Shown piece after piece: positions 10,193 through 21,188 of a stretch of DNA of 64,000 nucleotides. This stretch comes from Emydura subglobosa (lineage: Eukaryota > Chordata > Testudines > Chelidae). The position numbers and the translations under genes are program-made. Position 1 is the stretch's first letter. Every line of letters starts with the position of its first letter. A model generated the notes under the pieces. It did not search any database. It worked only from the letters and a program-made list of their open reading frames with translations, and was not told where the DNA came from. The stretch lies in contig ML679974.1 of assembly GCA_007922225.1 (NCBI GenBank), positions 685,657-749,656 of the forward strand. Reading direction: 5' to 3'.

Positions 10193-10417
10193 CTCCCATC
10201 CTCTTCTTTTGTTGTCACAGGTTATCACAGCTCCTGAGAGGCCCAGGGTCAGACAGGTCTTGTTCTCTCATGTCACAGTATGTGAAGAAGCCACCTAACT
10301 AATGGTGCTGTTCTGCTCCTGTCTGTTACAAATGTCTGACCCTCTTACCATCTTCTTTCTACTCGCGTTCGCTCTGGGGATGGAGTGGTCAGTTTTGATT
10401 GGACTGAAAAATGCACT

Positions 10418-11625
10418 TAGAATCCTAGAAGATGAGGGTTGGAAGGGACCTCAGGAGGTATCTAGTTCCACCCCTGCTCAAAGCAGGGCCAACCCCAACT
10501 AACCCATCCCAGCCAGGGCTTTATCAAGACAGGCCTTAAAAACCTCTAAAGATGGAGATTCCACCACCTCCCTAGGTAACCCATTCCAGTGCTTCACCAC
10601 CCTCCTAGTGAAAAACTTTTTCCTAATGTCCAACCTAGACCTCCCCCCCTGCAACTTGAGACCATTCTTCCTAGTTCTGTCATCTGCCATCACTGAGAAC
10701 AGCCTAGCTCCATCCACCCTGGAACCCCCTTTCAGGTACTTAAAGGCTGCTATCAAATCCCACCTCATTCTTCTCTTCTGTAGACTAAACAAGCCCAGTT
10801 CCCTCAGCCTCTCCTCATAAGTCTTGTGCTCCAGCCCCCTAATCATTTTTGTTGCCCTCTGCTGGACTCTCTCCAACTTGTCCACATCCTTTTTGTAGTG
10901 GGGGGCCCAAAACTGGACACAATACTCCAAATGTGGCCCCACCAATGCCGAATAGAGGGGAATGATCACTTCCCTCTATCTGCTGGCAATGCTCCTACTA
11001 ATGCAGCCCAATATGCGGTTAGCCTTCTTGGCAATAAGGGCACACTGCTGACTCATATCCAGCTTCTTCTCCACTGTAACCTCCAGGTCCTTTTCTGCAG
11101 AACTGCTGCTTAGCCATTCGGTCCTCAGTCTGTAGCTGTGCATGGGATTCTTCCATCCTAAGTGGAAGACTCTGCACTTGTCCTTGTTGAACCTCATCAG
11201 ATTTCTTTTGGCTCAATCCTCCAATTTGTCTAGGTCACTCTGTATCCTATCCCTGCCTTCCAGCATATTTAGCACTCCCTCACAGCATACTGTCATCTGT
11301 GCACTTCCTGAAGGTGCAATCCACCTGATCCTCCAGATCATTAATGAAGAAGTTAAACAAAACCAAATCCAGGACCGATCTCTTGATACTGGCTGTAAAC
11401 TAGACATCAGGCTATTGATCATTACCTGATGATCTAGCCAGTTTTCTGTCCATACTGTCCATTCATCCAACCCATAATTCTTTAACTTGCTGGCAAGAAT
11501 ACTGTGGGAGACCACATCAAAAGTCAAGGTATATCACGTCCACCACTTTCCCCACATCCACAGAGCCAGTCATCTCATCATAGAAGGTGATCAGGTTGGT
11601 TTTGGCAAATTGGTGGGACAGTGGT
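10418..11625 (-). mobile_element. CR1 LINE fragment, decayed
   Basis: Minus-orientation CR1 with its 3' end at about 10,418 ('aatcctagaagatgagggttggaagggacctcaggagg' on the + strand). The ORF2 C-terminal frame is open from 10,969 to 10,499. It then shifts repeatedly (11,197 to 10,976; 11,527 to 11,213), with several small deletions around 11,280-11,400 and 11,510-11,540. The 5' truncation is at about 11,600-11,625. Non-functional. Confidence 0.9.
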
Positions 11626-12290
11626 CGAAGGGGAAAGGCCAACAATTTTGTTCAGTGTTAAAAAATTCTCTGCTCCCCGAGAACCACGAAATCCCGACCC
11701 ACCATTCACTTCCCCCCTGCTTCAAGGGGCCAGATTCACCATTGCCCTGTCCTTTGTGCAGTGCTGTACGCCAGGGCAAAGTGGGTGGGAAACACTGCTG
11801 GGTCAAGAAAGGAGCATTCCACATCCACTGGTGTATGTCAAGGCACAGCGGGATGGCCAATGGCGAATCTGCCCCAATGGGTGAAGGGTCAAATTAATCC
11901 CTGCTATAGCTCCACTGTAGCCAGCGGAATTACACAGCGATGAACGGGCCCCACGCAGTTAAGTGAAACTCCCTTTGAACTGGTTTAACTTTGTGCGAGG
12001 GCCCAAGGGCAGACACAAGGCTTCAGTCAGGCTGTTAGCTGCAATAGGTGCAGGATGGAAAGCTACAGCTACTAAGCAAACAGACAGAAGCCTCCTGACT
12101 CCCCTGAGAAGCCTTCCTTAGCAAACACTTGTCACCTATGCCCCAGACACAGAGAAATCTCACTCTGGCGATGATAGTGGCTAATGCAAATAGGCTGGGC
12201 ATGTGGAACATGAACCTTGGAACATTTCTAAGCATCTGTGCAAATAATCATCTTAATTACATTTTAAGCAATGGCTTCTGTGCTATGGAT

Positions 12291-12352
12291 TCCCTTTTTT
12301 AAACACTTGTTTTTAAAACACTTTTTACTTTTTGTAAAAAAAAAAAAAAAAA
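12291..12352. repeat. Second copy of the 42-bp block plus poly(A)
   Basis: 12,291-12,332 is identical to 10,151-10,192. It runs into 'gt' and an A17 tract (12,336-12,352), which looks like the 3' tail of a retroposed transcript on the + strand. Confidence 0.6.
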
Positions 12353-12419
12353 GGCTTAAGGGCCCCAGTCAGTAAGGGGGAAACAGGGAGGAAGGCTTAA
12401 AAAGGGTGACAGCAGGCAT

Positions 12420-12545
12420 ACTTTATTATTATTTTTGCATTGGCCTAGGACGCCCTTGTGCCAGGCGCTATGCAAACAAGGACAACAAAGCAACCCCTAA
12501 TCTAAAAGGGACAGTCTAAGACCAGAGCCCTCAGGCAGATACAGA
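12420..12545 (-). repeat. MIR/L2-like SINE tail
   Basis: The text 'ttattattatttttgcattgg...ttgtgccaggcgctatgcaaac' is the reverse complement of the widespread amniote tail 'gcacctagcacaatgg...aataataa'. It is degraded and its exact family is unclear. Confidence 0.45.
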
Positions 12546-13629
12546 CAGATGCGGGGGGAAGAATACAAGGAAACGAGGAGACAGCATGTCGAGCAGCAGC
12601 CTGAGCGCACTAGTGGCTCCATGGGTGAAACTATTTAGTTGTTAATAAAGGTTGGCCTTGCATAGCGCCTTCCACCCAAGGGGCTCAGAACATCTCCCCA
12701 AAGCAGACTTGCTTTTCAGATGGTGAAACCAAGGTGTTTGCCTAATCCTGTTTTCATGAAATACATGAAAGAACAGAGCCACAAACATGCCCCGTCCCCT
12801 CTTCCTACCAAGAGGCACTTCAGCCTGACACATTGTAACTTTAATCAAAAACCTCAACTGACTCTTATTGTTCTACCCTTTGAAATGTTCACTTCAGCCT
12901 TTTTAAAATATCCATTTACTGCATTATAATTCAAGTCTGTCTTTACTTTGAATAATTCTGTTTTACGATTATTAGTAAAACCACTCCACTGACAATTTTA
13001 GCTGCTGATTTTACCCACTTTCAGAATATTTGTAAAAATCCTATTTTATATGTGCTTAAGTCAAAGATGAAATAATGTTTGCTTTAAAAGACATGTCAGT
13101 TCTTCAGCTAGGAGTTTGCACTGAGTGATTGGAGTGTGAATGGCTCAGCAATTGAGGTGGGTGTAGACAGGGAGAGTTATTGAACTATTGGTCTAAGTAA
13201 AGGATATGGAAACATGATGAAGAAAACACTAGCCTCACCTCAAACGTTTGAGGGAGGAAGAAAGGAGTGAAGATAATAACTTTTACCACTCAACTGGCCG
13301 AAGAGGAGTCCACCCTGATAACTTTGGAGTCAGCCCACTTCAAAGAACAAAATCTGATCAGGCTTGCAATAATGTGGGTGATTAAGGATCACACCAAATG
13401 CAGATGCAGCATGACAAAGCAAAAACCCACAGACTTACATGGGATCTTTTTCCTATAAAATGGGACAGAAAGATGAAGGCTGGAGGTTCGGGTCTACATC
13501 ACCACACCATCCAGGAGTACTGATGTGCATCGGCAGAACCTTGCGCCTCACCCTCGTGCTACAGTCACCTGGCCAGTGACTACCACGGGCACCAAGAGGC
13601 TGGTAACTATAATATCTGTGAGACCCCCT

Positions 13630-13690
13630 ATGTATGTTTGTCTGTCTCCCTGTCTGTGTATGCCTGTCTGTGTGTGTGAGTGTGAATGAA
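13630..13690. repeat. Degenerate TGTC/TG microsatellite
   Basis: Imperfect runs of tgtc and tg units ('tgtctgtctccctgtctgtg', then 'ctgtctgtgtgtgtgag'). A second low-complexity patch built on 'tattgatac' follows at 13,745-13,865. Confidence 0.6.
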
Positions 13691-13924
13691 AGTACCAATT
13701 GAAACGTGTCAACGAAGTAAATTTTATTAACAAGAATCTCTGTATTTGTAGTATTGATACAATGTTGATACAGTTTTCCTGGTTTTTACATTATTGATAC
13801 TATTTCACTAAGTAAAGAACAATATTGATGTTGTTACAGTGTTAATACTTTTTTTATTGCTACTATTTACCAAATTTCTATATTCACAATAAACGTGGCT
13901 TGTTGCCTTATCCCCTGAAAAAGA

Positions 13925-14045
13925 TCCTGTGATATTTATTTGAATAACAAAGGCACAGATGATTAATTAACTTGCTAAAGAGCAATGAGGGAGTCAATGG
14001 GAGGAAGAGAACCCTAGAGTCCTGGTTTCCACTCCACCACTTTCT
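13925..14045 (-). repeat. MIR-like SINE remnant
   Basis: Reverse-complement MIR signature: 'acaaaggcacagatgattaattaacttgct...gagaaccctagagtcctggtttcc'. Strongly diverged. Confidence 0.4.
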
Positions 14046-15104
14046 CTCTCAGTTCCACCTTCCTTTTTGTGTCAAGCCCTGAGAACACGTGATGCTATCA
14101 CTAACCCCTAGAGCAGAGCCAGGCGTGCAGGAACATTACACCTTGTTGGTGTTGGCCTCATCAGCTGTAGCAAGGGAAACTACAATCCTTAACTCTAGAA
14201 TATGGGACCCAGGTCTGCTTGCACTGACTTTCCAAAGCCAGAGCTCCCACTGGCTGGGAGCAGGCTTGTGCTCTCAGGCAAGAGATTTTTATCTCAGCAG
14301 AGATTTTTAACTATATGTCATGTTAGGGCCAGCTCCTGTAGGGAACTGGGTGCCTCCTGGGAGATGCTGAGCACTTTCACCCCCATTACAGTGGAGCGTA
14401 TCACAGAATCAGGACTGCAGACTAACTCTTTGCCGGTCAACTCTCTCTTTGCCAGCTCTGTTATATCATGGATCCAGAACAACGGGCCCTCGCGGCATTT
14501 CTGGTGGGGATGATCTATAATTCTCTGCAGCCTCTTGCATGTTCCTGGGCTGCTTGTTGGCATCTGGCTCAAGTGCACATGCTGAGCACCTAAGGGGATG
14601 GCACTTGTACTTCATACGCCCTGGTGTCAATCTCTCATTCTCCCATATTGCTCCCTTTGCATTATGGACTTGGCTGGACCTTCAAAGGCTGCTTCAGACA
14701 AAGCTCATCCTCCATGGGATAGAGTGGTGTGTGTACCGCAGTAAGCAGATACCCTCTGTACCTTGCCACAGTTGACATATAAATATACACAGAGCAATGG
14801 GTTCTGTCTGCTTTAGCCATCAGCCTGGGGCCGTTTCTTCCACTCTCTTATGATGTATTGGGGATGGATGCACCTCCTGGCACCTGGGCATCAAGTTAAA
14901 CCAACAATTCCTAACAAGATAGATGAAAACACACCACCTCCCTCCCCACTGACACCTTTTCCCTGCAGCAAAAGCCTCCAGCCCCCACCCAGATGCCCCA
15001 GTCTGTCTGTAGCTACATATGTACACAGCCCTGTTGTTATAGGATCTGAGCATCTCACAGTCATCAGTGGATTTTAGCTGGGTGACACCCTGTGAGGGTG
15101 ATGG

Positions 15105-15292
15105 GGCATTGAGGCACAGATAGACTGACACATATCCTTACAGGTACTTAGGCACCTAACTCCCATTGGTTTTAATGCCTAAATACCTTGGAGACTTGCC
15201 CAAAGGCACCTCGCGTGTCTACGTCACAGAGGGGAGTTGAATCCAGCTCTCCCAGGTCAATGTTCTATGCACTAGAGCGTCCTGCCTACCCA
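15105..15292 (-). repeat. MIR-like SINE remnant with nested foldback
   Basis: It opens with 'gaggcacagatagactgac' and ends with 'agttgaatccagctctcccaggtcaatgttctatgcactag', both reverse-complement MIR features. The middle (about 15,140-15,200, 'cttaggcacctaactcccattgg...tgcctaaatacc') looks like a short foldback element inserted within it. Confidence 0.45.
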
Positions 15293-15764
15293 GCCTGGGG
15301 AACATTGGTATGAGCAGCTGAGTTAGCAAGGCAGTGAATGTGTTCAATAGAGAGAAACCTTGATACTCCCCAGCAGTACATGCTGTCCTACAGCATCTCA
15401 CTGCCCTTGTTGTCATCAGACACTACTCCCAATCCTGTCAAGTGAAGTCACCCAGCTCTAGACCTTCCTGACCATGGGATGCACTGAGCATGTGAACCCA
15501 AGGGGTCAGGAGATTGCATGTCACCCCAGCTGCACACTCAGTCAGCCCAAGGTAAAACCCCTCCAGCTCCTCATTCTGCATTTCAGAACACAGGCTTGCA
15601 TATGAAATAAAGGCAGGAACAGGCCCATACTTGGGCATTGTCAGTGATGTTGGACTTTGGCTAGCTGAGAAAGGGTTGGGCTTCCCCTTTGTTCCACCCA
15701 GATCAATTGGGGCATGTGGGACACCTCCTGTACTATGACCTCCCATTCCCATTAGCCGTGGCTT

Positions 15765-15824
15765 AGGCCCAGTTCCTCAAAGACAAAGGGAGTTAGGCAT
15801 TTAACACCTTTGAGGATCTGGGCT
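15765..15824. repeat. Short foldback (hairpin) element
   Basis: The outer arms 'ggcccagttcctcaaag' and 'cctttgaggatctgggc' are reverse complements. The loop contains 'agttaggcatttaac'. It belongs to the same family as the insert at 15,140-15,200. Probably a tiny non-autonomous DNA element. Confidence 0.5.
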
Positions 15825-16319
15825 GTAGCGACTTGGGATAAGAGCTGGTCCAAATCCTGCTCTTTGGCAGCCCCCATCCCTTCATTTCAATTGGTCTCCG
15901 CTTCTCCATGTGTCCAGACACCCTGCCCTCTGGAGCAGCTCTATGCTGCATCGCCTTCCTTCATTGCAGCCAGAAAAGGCAGTGGCTGCAATGCTGCACA
16001 TGCCAGTCACTTGCATGCATCCAAGGGCACAGGGAAATGCTCCTGCTCTTGTAGAGACATGTCAGCACTGCAATGAACCTAGAGTCCCAGCCTTCGCTGA
16101 CTAGAGAAGCAGAAATTTCCAAGGTCACCCCTGAGCCTGGATCTCCTGTGAGGCAAAGGCAGGCTGTACCTGGTTAAAAGTCCAATGCAATCTTGTTGCA
16201 TCTGAACTGGAAACTGCCTTTAAACCACGTCTGACCTGGGGCACAAAAAATGCTGGCTGGCACGTCTGAGTTTTGTGTTCCCCTTGAGAGCCTTTTCCAT
16301 CAGTGGAACATCAACTAGA

Positions 16320-16477
16320 CATCATCTAGTGGTTAGAACAAGAGTGTGGGTATTTCCAGCTCTGCCACTGATTCATTGTGTGACCTTGAGTAAGTCACTT
16401 TGCCTCTATGTGCCTCAGTTTCCCCATCTCTAAAATAAGGATGTTAATATGCAGCCCACCTTCCTCAAATGAAAGGG
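16320..16477 (+). repeat. MIR-like SINE
   Basis: Clear MIR core: 'gctctgccactgattcattg', 'tgaccttgagtaagtcactt', 'tgcctcagtttccccatc' and 'taaaataaggatgttaa'. It directly abuts the following CR1 fragment. Confidence 0.7.
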
Positions 16478-16745
16478 AAGTGCAGAGAACAAGGAGCAAT
16501 GGTCTCAAGTTGCAGTGGGGAATGTTTAGTTCGGATATTAGGAAAAACTTTTCACTAGGAGGGTGGTGAAGCACTGGAATGGGTTACCTAGGGAGGTGGT
16601 GGAATCTCCATCCTTAGAGGTTTTTAAGGCCCGGCTTGATAAAGCCCTGGCTAGGATGATTTAGTTGGGGTTGGCCCTGCTTTGAGCAGGGGATTAGACG
16701 AGATGACCTCCTGAGGTCCCTTCCAACCCTAATCTTCTAGGATTG
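16478..16745 (+). mobile_element. CR1 LINE 3' fragment
   Basis: Last roughly 270 bp of a + orientation CR1. It covers the end of ORF2 ('ggaaaaacttttcactagga ... gtggtggaatctccatcc') and the 3' tail 'gagatgacctcctgaggtcc...aatcttctaggatt'. Confidence 0.88.
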
Positions 16746-17221
16746 CTACTAATTTCTGCCTCCCTCAGTAATTTGGAGCTCTAAAAGTCATCACTGATCC
16801 TGCAGGTCATTACTCCAGCCCAAACTGAATTTCACTGGTGATTTCTAGTCTTCCTGGGGGCAGTAGGAAATAAACCAGCAGCAGGATTTGGCTGTGTAAA
16901 CACAGAATGATAAAGTCCTTCTTTTGATTATTTAACCCAGATTGGAGCTGGAGGGAACCTGCTGTTTACCATGCACTTTTCTATGGTTCCCAATCTGCCT
17001 CAGGCCAAATGTACCCCATTGACCTTTGTAATGTGTGACGAAGATCCTGGAACAAAGACCTGTCGTCAATAGCAGAGAGGGGCAGAAATGTGAAATTATG
17101 TTTCCTTGCAGTGTACAAAGTGGCTTAGAACATCACATTCCGTAGCCAGCAGTTTGGTGATCAACATTTGCCAGAGGGAATCGCTACATCACATTAGAGC
17201 AGTGGTCAGTGTCTGAGAAGG

Positions 17222-17408
17222 GCCAGTGCAGACAGCTAGGTCGATGGAAGAATGCTTCCAGTGAACTAGCTTCCATTGCTGCGGGAAGTAGTGTTCCTAC
17301 AGGGATGGAAGGGAACCCTGTAGGCTGCATCTATATTAGGGGATTATGCCAGCATAGCTAAGGTGCCAGAGCCATGCTGCTCCAGTCCCTGTAGTGTAGA
17401 CAGGGCCT
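17222..17408 (+). repeat. Probable MITE-like DNA element
   Basis: It begins 'ccagtgcagacagctaggtcgatggaag' and ends 'ccctgtagtgtagacagggcc', a terminal motif common in turtle non-autonomous DNA repeats. The arms are partly inverted. Assignment is from general pattern only. Confidence 0.35.
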
Positions 17409-18406
17409 CAGTCTCTGTAAATGCTGTATCTTATCTAAGGTAACGGTGGGTGTTCTAGTGTGAACCCACTAAGCCCTTGGCCTCAAAAATGCATCATGGC
17501 AGTGCATTCCACAGGTTGATGATGCATTGTATGCAAAACTGTTTCCTTTTATGTTTCAAATGTGGCACTTTCTAATCTCCACTGGATGAGGGTGGTAAAT
17601 GGTGTGTGTGCAGAAGAATCTAAACTGTTTCTCACCCTCATATATTCCTGTGCCTGGTGCAGCCTTCCCGGAGGGACAAACCCGTGTCACTTCCATGTGA
17701 GTCCTGTATAAGAGGCCTATGGGTTATGCAGTGGATTTACCCAAGACCATATTTTGGCTTGGGTCTGACCTGATCGGAATGTGGCCCCTTTCAAGTGTCA
17801 CACAGACATAGAGACAAAACGCTAGTGTCTTTGTACACGAGTGAGACACATGTCCTTTTCACACGAGAACCTTTCAGCCATTTGGAGCCGTTGAAACCAT
17901 TGTTTTTCCAGTGGGTGTCTCTGAGTGTCAGGGGAAGTTCAAATGGTGGCTCTCCCAAGGGCGTGCGGGGGGATGCATTAGATGTGTCCCTGTGGAGTGA
18001 AGCTCAGCTGCCTCCCAAAATATGTTTTTGTTCAGAGTCTTGTGCTCCTCTCCATATTCCTGCCTGAGAGACAGTGCCCACCATGACACCAGACACCCCC
18101 ACTTCCCTCCTGAGTACTGGTTCCACAGGAGACTCACAGGGTGAGCAGGGGCTGTCAGACCCATGGGGCTGTTTTACCTTGGATTGTTTCTCCTTCTGTG
18201 TGCTGGGACCTCGCCTTAGGGCTTGAGGGCAGCTGTGACAGGGAGAGCTTCTGGCTGTGCAGCTGGTATATCAACTCTCACTGCTACTGGGGTGCTAGTC
18301 ACTAGGGTGCATCTGATGGGTGGGAGCTAATGCATTCAAATGCATCAATCTCCCCTGTATTTACACAGCCCTCCATGACAGCCCTCAGCTGGTAAAAGCC
18401 TGTTAA

Positions 18407-18487
18407 GGCCCAGTCCTGCAGCCCACGCTCATGCAAGTACAGTGGCCTCATTGAAGCTCATGTGAGAAAGGTTTGCAGGATCGGGCC
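18407..18487. repeat. Short foldback element
   Basis: Arms 'ggcccagtcctgca' and 'tgcaggatcgggcc' are near-perfect reverse complements about 50 bp apart, with the weaker complementary core 'gcctcattgaagctcatgtg'. A similar element sits at 42,806-42,871. Confidence 0.5.
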
Positions 18488-18774
18488 CTCAATTGCTCAT
18501 TACAGCCACTTCTTAATTCTTCAGTCAGCATGTAAGAAGCTCTTCTGTTTATTTTAACCAATTCCTTTGAAGACAAATCATCTGTATTAGGTTTGTCTCC
18601 CCACTGTGATCACATTCTGTGGCTCAGATCTGATAATTCAATCAGGAAATCCAGCTGCAGGGATGTTACAATCCATAGATGTTAGGAGTTTGTTTAAAAT
18701 AGGAGAGTTGAGGCTTATTTGCTACTTCTCAGACCTGAAGTGAATGAGGACCACAACTGACAGCATCGAGGCAG

Positions 18775-18905
18775 TGTTGGCCAGTGGCTAGAGCGTAGGA
18801 CTCATGAGACCTAGATTCTGTTCCTATCTTTGCCCCTGTTTCACCATGGAAAAAATCACTGCTTTTCTGTTGTCTGAGTTTTCCTGTCTGTAGCTCCTTT
18901 ATCAA
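18775..18905 (+). repeat. MIR-like SINE remnant
   Basis: 'gttggccagtggctagagcg taggactcatgagacctagattctg' followed by a weak 'tgcccctgtttcaccatgg' core. The order matches the MIR head and body, but it is well diverged. Confidence 0.45.
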
Positions 18906-18948
18906 GTACATGGAGATCTATGGATGAAAATCTCAATACACATATAAA

Positions 18949-19030
18949 GGGTCAGATCCTCTGCTGGTATAATTTGGCCTAGCTCCATTGACTTCAATGG
19001 GCCTACATTGATTTACACTAGCTGAGGGCC
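18949..19030. repeat. Short foldback element
   Basis: Inverted arms 'gggtcagatcctctgctggt' and 'actagctgagggcc' flank a palindromic centre built on 'agctccattgacttcaatgg'. This is a very frequent turtle hairpin repeat. Confidence 0.55.
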
Positions 19031-19164
19031 AAAGTATTTATTACTGAGAGCTGAAATTTTAGGTCAGTGCAGAAGAACTGCATAAAAGCAATAAGTAAAT
19101 AAATAAAAACACCAAGGACTGGATTTTTTGGTTAATGTTGCTTTGGTAAAGCGAGCCACCCATT

Positions 19165-19385
19165 GTCATTACTAATAATGATACTTTGCTCTTGTGATCT
19201 CACAGCACTCAGCAAACATTACCAAATTAAGCTTCCCAATGCCCCTGGGAGTTGGGAATTCTTACACTCCTCATGCAAATGGAGAAACTGAGGCACAGCA
19301 GGGTGAAATGACTTGCCCACAGTTGCAGTGCTAGGAGGACTAGGAACCATGTGTCCAGATTCATGAGCAGGCCACACTGTCTCCC
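19165..19385 (-). repeat. MIR-like SINE
   Basis: Reverse-complement MIR: 'aaatggagaaactgaggcac', 'gcagggtgaaatgacttgcccac', and 'gaaccatgtgtccagattc'. The extended 5' part (19,165-19,260) has the 'cacagcactcagcaaacattac...aatgcccctggga' block. Confidence 0.6.
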
Positions 19386-20238
19386 CAATTCATGACTGAT
19401 GAAAATGGCATTTCCCCTCTTTCAGAAACAATCTGGCTAACACGCTAAAGAACCGCCCCCCCTCCCCAGCTCCACAGTACCCCTATAAAGAATGGGGTGA
19501 GGTGTCCTGTACGTAACCTTCAGCGCTGGGCAGCTCTGACCTTTCTCCATTCCAGGAGAGACATATTATTAGGCCAGTAGGAACAGGCTGTTGGCTGCTC
19601 TTTGACCCTCTGAAAGCTCAGTGGCTACTTTGCTAGCAGTGGAGGGGTGTTGTTAGCATGTGACCGAACTTGTTGTTGTATTAGTGACACAGGTTAGGAT
19701 ACCAACAGAACTGCAAGGAAAGTAGAGAGAGAAGCTATAGAGCATCACGATGGGTTTGATTCTCACCCTCCGAAGCAGACAGCTGCTGTTACTGTTATTG
19801 CTGCTGCAGCAGTGTCTCCACTTTACCCCATGTGTAGCGACAAGGCCCCTGAATTTTTCAGAACAGTGGGTGAATTTGGTGGGTATGTTGTGCTCTCTGT
19901 TACACTGGGTGCAGTTTAAGGAGTGCTGCAATGCCCTGGGCACAACCAGAGGAAGACTGGAGTTGGCAGCTGTCCTAATTTCTACCTTTGCTCTGTGGGT
20001 GTTCTGGTCTGTTGTTGGGGAAATCCTGTGCCCTTTAGACCCAGCATTCGATCAACCCCTCACTGACATCAGTGGGGACGGGACTGAGCCTCTAGCTTGC
20101 AGTACGTTCATGTCCCATTTCAAAAGTGGCCCCTGGTTTTGGGACCCAGGGAGGCACAAGGCTGATATAACTTTTGCAGCTTGCAACACATCATCACCAC
20201 TGAGCTGTGTTGGAGGACAATCAGCAGAAACAATGTCA

Positions 20239-20290
20239 CAATTAGATGACCTCCTGAAGTCCCTCCCAACCGTAATCTTCTATGATTCCA
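20239..20290 (+). mobile_element. CR1 LINE 3' tail remnant
   Basis: Only about 50 bp: 'ttagatgacctcctgaagtc cctcccaaccgtaatcttct atgattcc', the conserved CR1 3' end. Confidence 0.75.
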
Positions 20291-21136
20291 TGAACATGCA
20301 TTTGGTGACGCAACATCTCTTCGTTTGAACCTCTGAAAAGGGATGGATTTATATGCACCTTCCTTCAGGTGTTTTCATAAGCTTCCATCCTTGCTATCAG
20401 AGCCATGCCGGAGGGCCCATTTCAATAACTAAACCTCAAGATACACAGCTTTGTCTGGCTCTGGGCCACCTTGCACACGTGGCCGGGAAATCCCCCATAG
20501 CTGAACCTCCTGCCTTTGGTGGCTTTTAAGATTATTTGCCTGGACTGTTTTTAATTGCTGTGTGTTAATGTCACACACTACCTGGCTGGCAAAAACTTTT
20601 CAGCAGCAGCCTAAGCAGTTTATCTCCAAACAGAAAACAAAAAACAGCAGAGCAACACCAAAGATTTGATTTACCCAGCAAATGCAGAGAGGCCAGAGAG
20701 AGAAACCCCAGCCAGATTTCTCCCCCCACGCTGAATGCCCCTATTCGTCTGTCTGGGGCGTTTTGTAGTTGGAATAATGAAGCAAAGGAGCCTCCTGTCC
20801 TGTCCCTTTAAGAGGCTTGAGGGGCGGGCTGCATCCATGGTGCTGTCTCTCACGGTCTCCCTCTGCCTGTTAAAGGGGAATCACTGCCTGTTCCTGTGCC
20901 TGTCCGTCCCCAGCTCTGCGCAGCGAAGTTAAAGTCAAAGGCATCTTGGAAGAGTTTTGCAACAGGCAGATCTGGCTTTGAAAGCTCCGGCCAGCCTCAG
21001 CCCTGCCGTGTCTGCTGCTAGCGGCCAGCTCCAGGCAGGAGGAACAAGAGTTTCCCCGCTGCTGCACCATCCACGTTGGGTGCTGGGTGCCCTCTCGCCC
21101 TGCCCCACAGTCAGCTGGAGCTGCGCGGGGCACATG

Positions 21137-21188
21137 ATGTACACGATCACCAGGGGACCTAGCAAATTAGCCACGCAGAGAAGGATAG
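21137..21188 (+). CDS. MCRIP2: MCRIP2 coding exon 1
   Basis: Encodes [17 protein letters not shown] plus the first base of a Gly codon. The donor gtaagg follows at 21,189. An in-frame ATG three bases upstream (21,134) would add one Met. Confidence 0.92.

Noticed and set aside
19750..20328. 192-codon + strand ORF with a Leu-rich, signal-peptide-like start
   Set aside because: The Leu run comes from a ctg/tta-rich patch. The C-terminal part reads through a CR1 3' tail (20,239-20,290), and no domain or splice support is visible. It would need transcript evidence.
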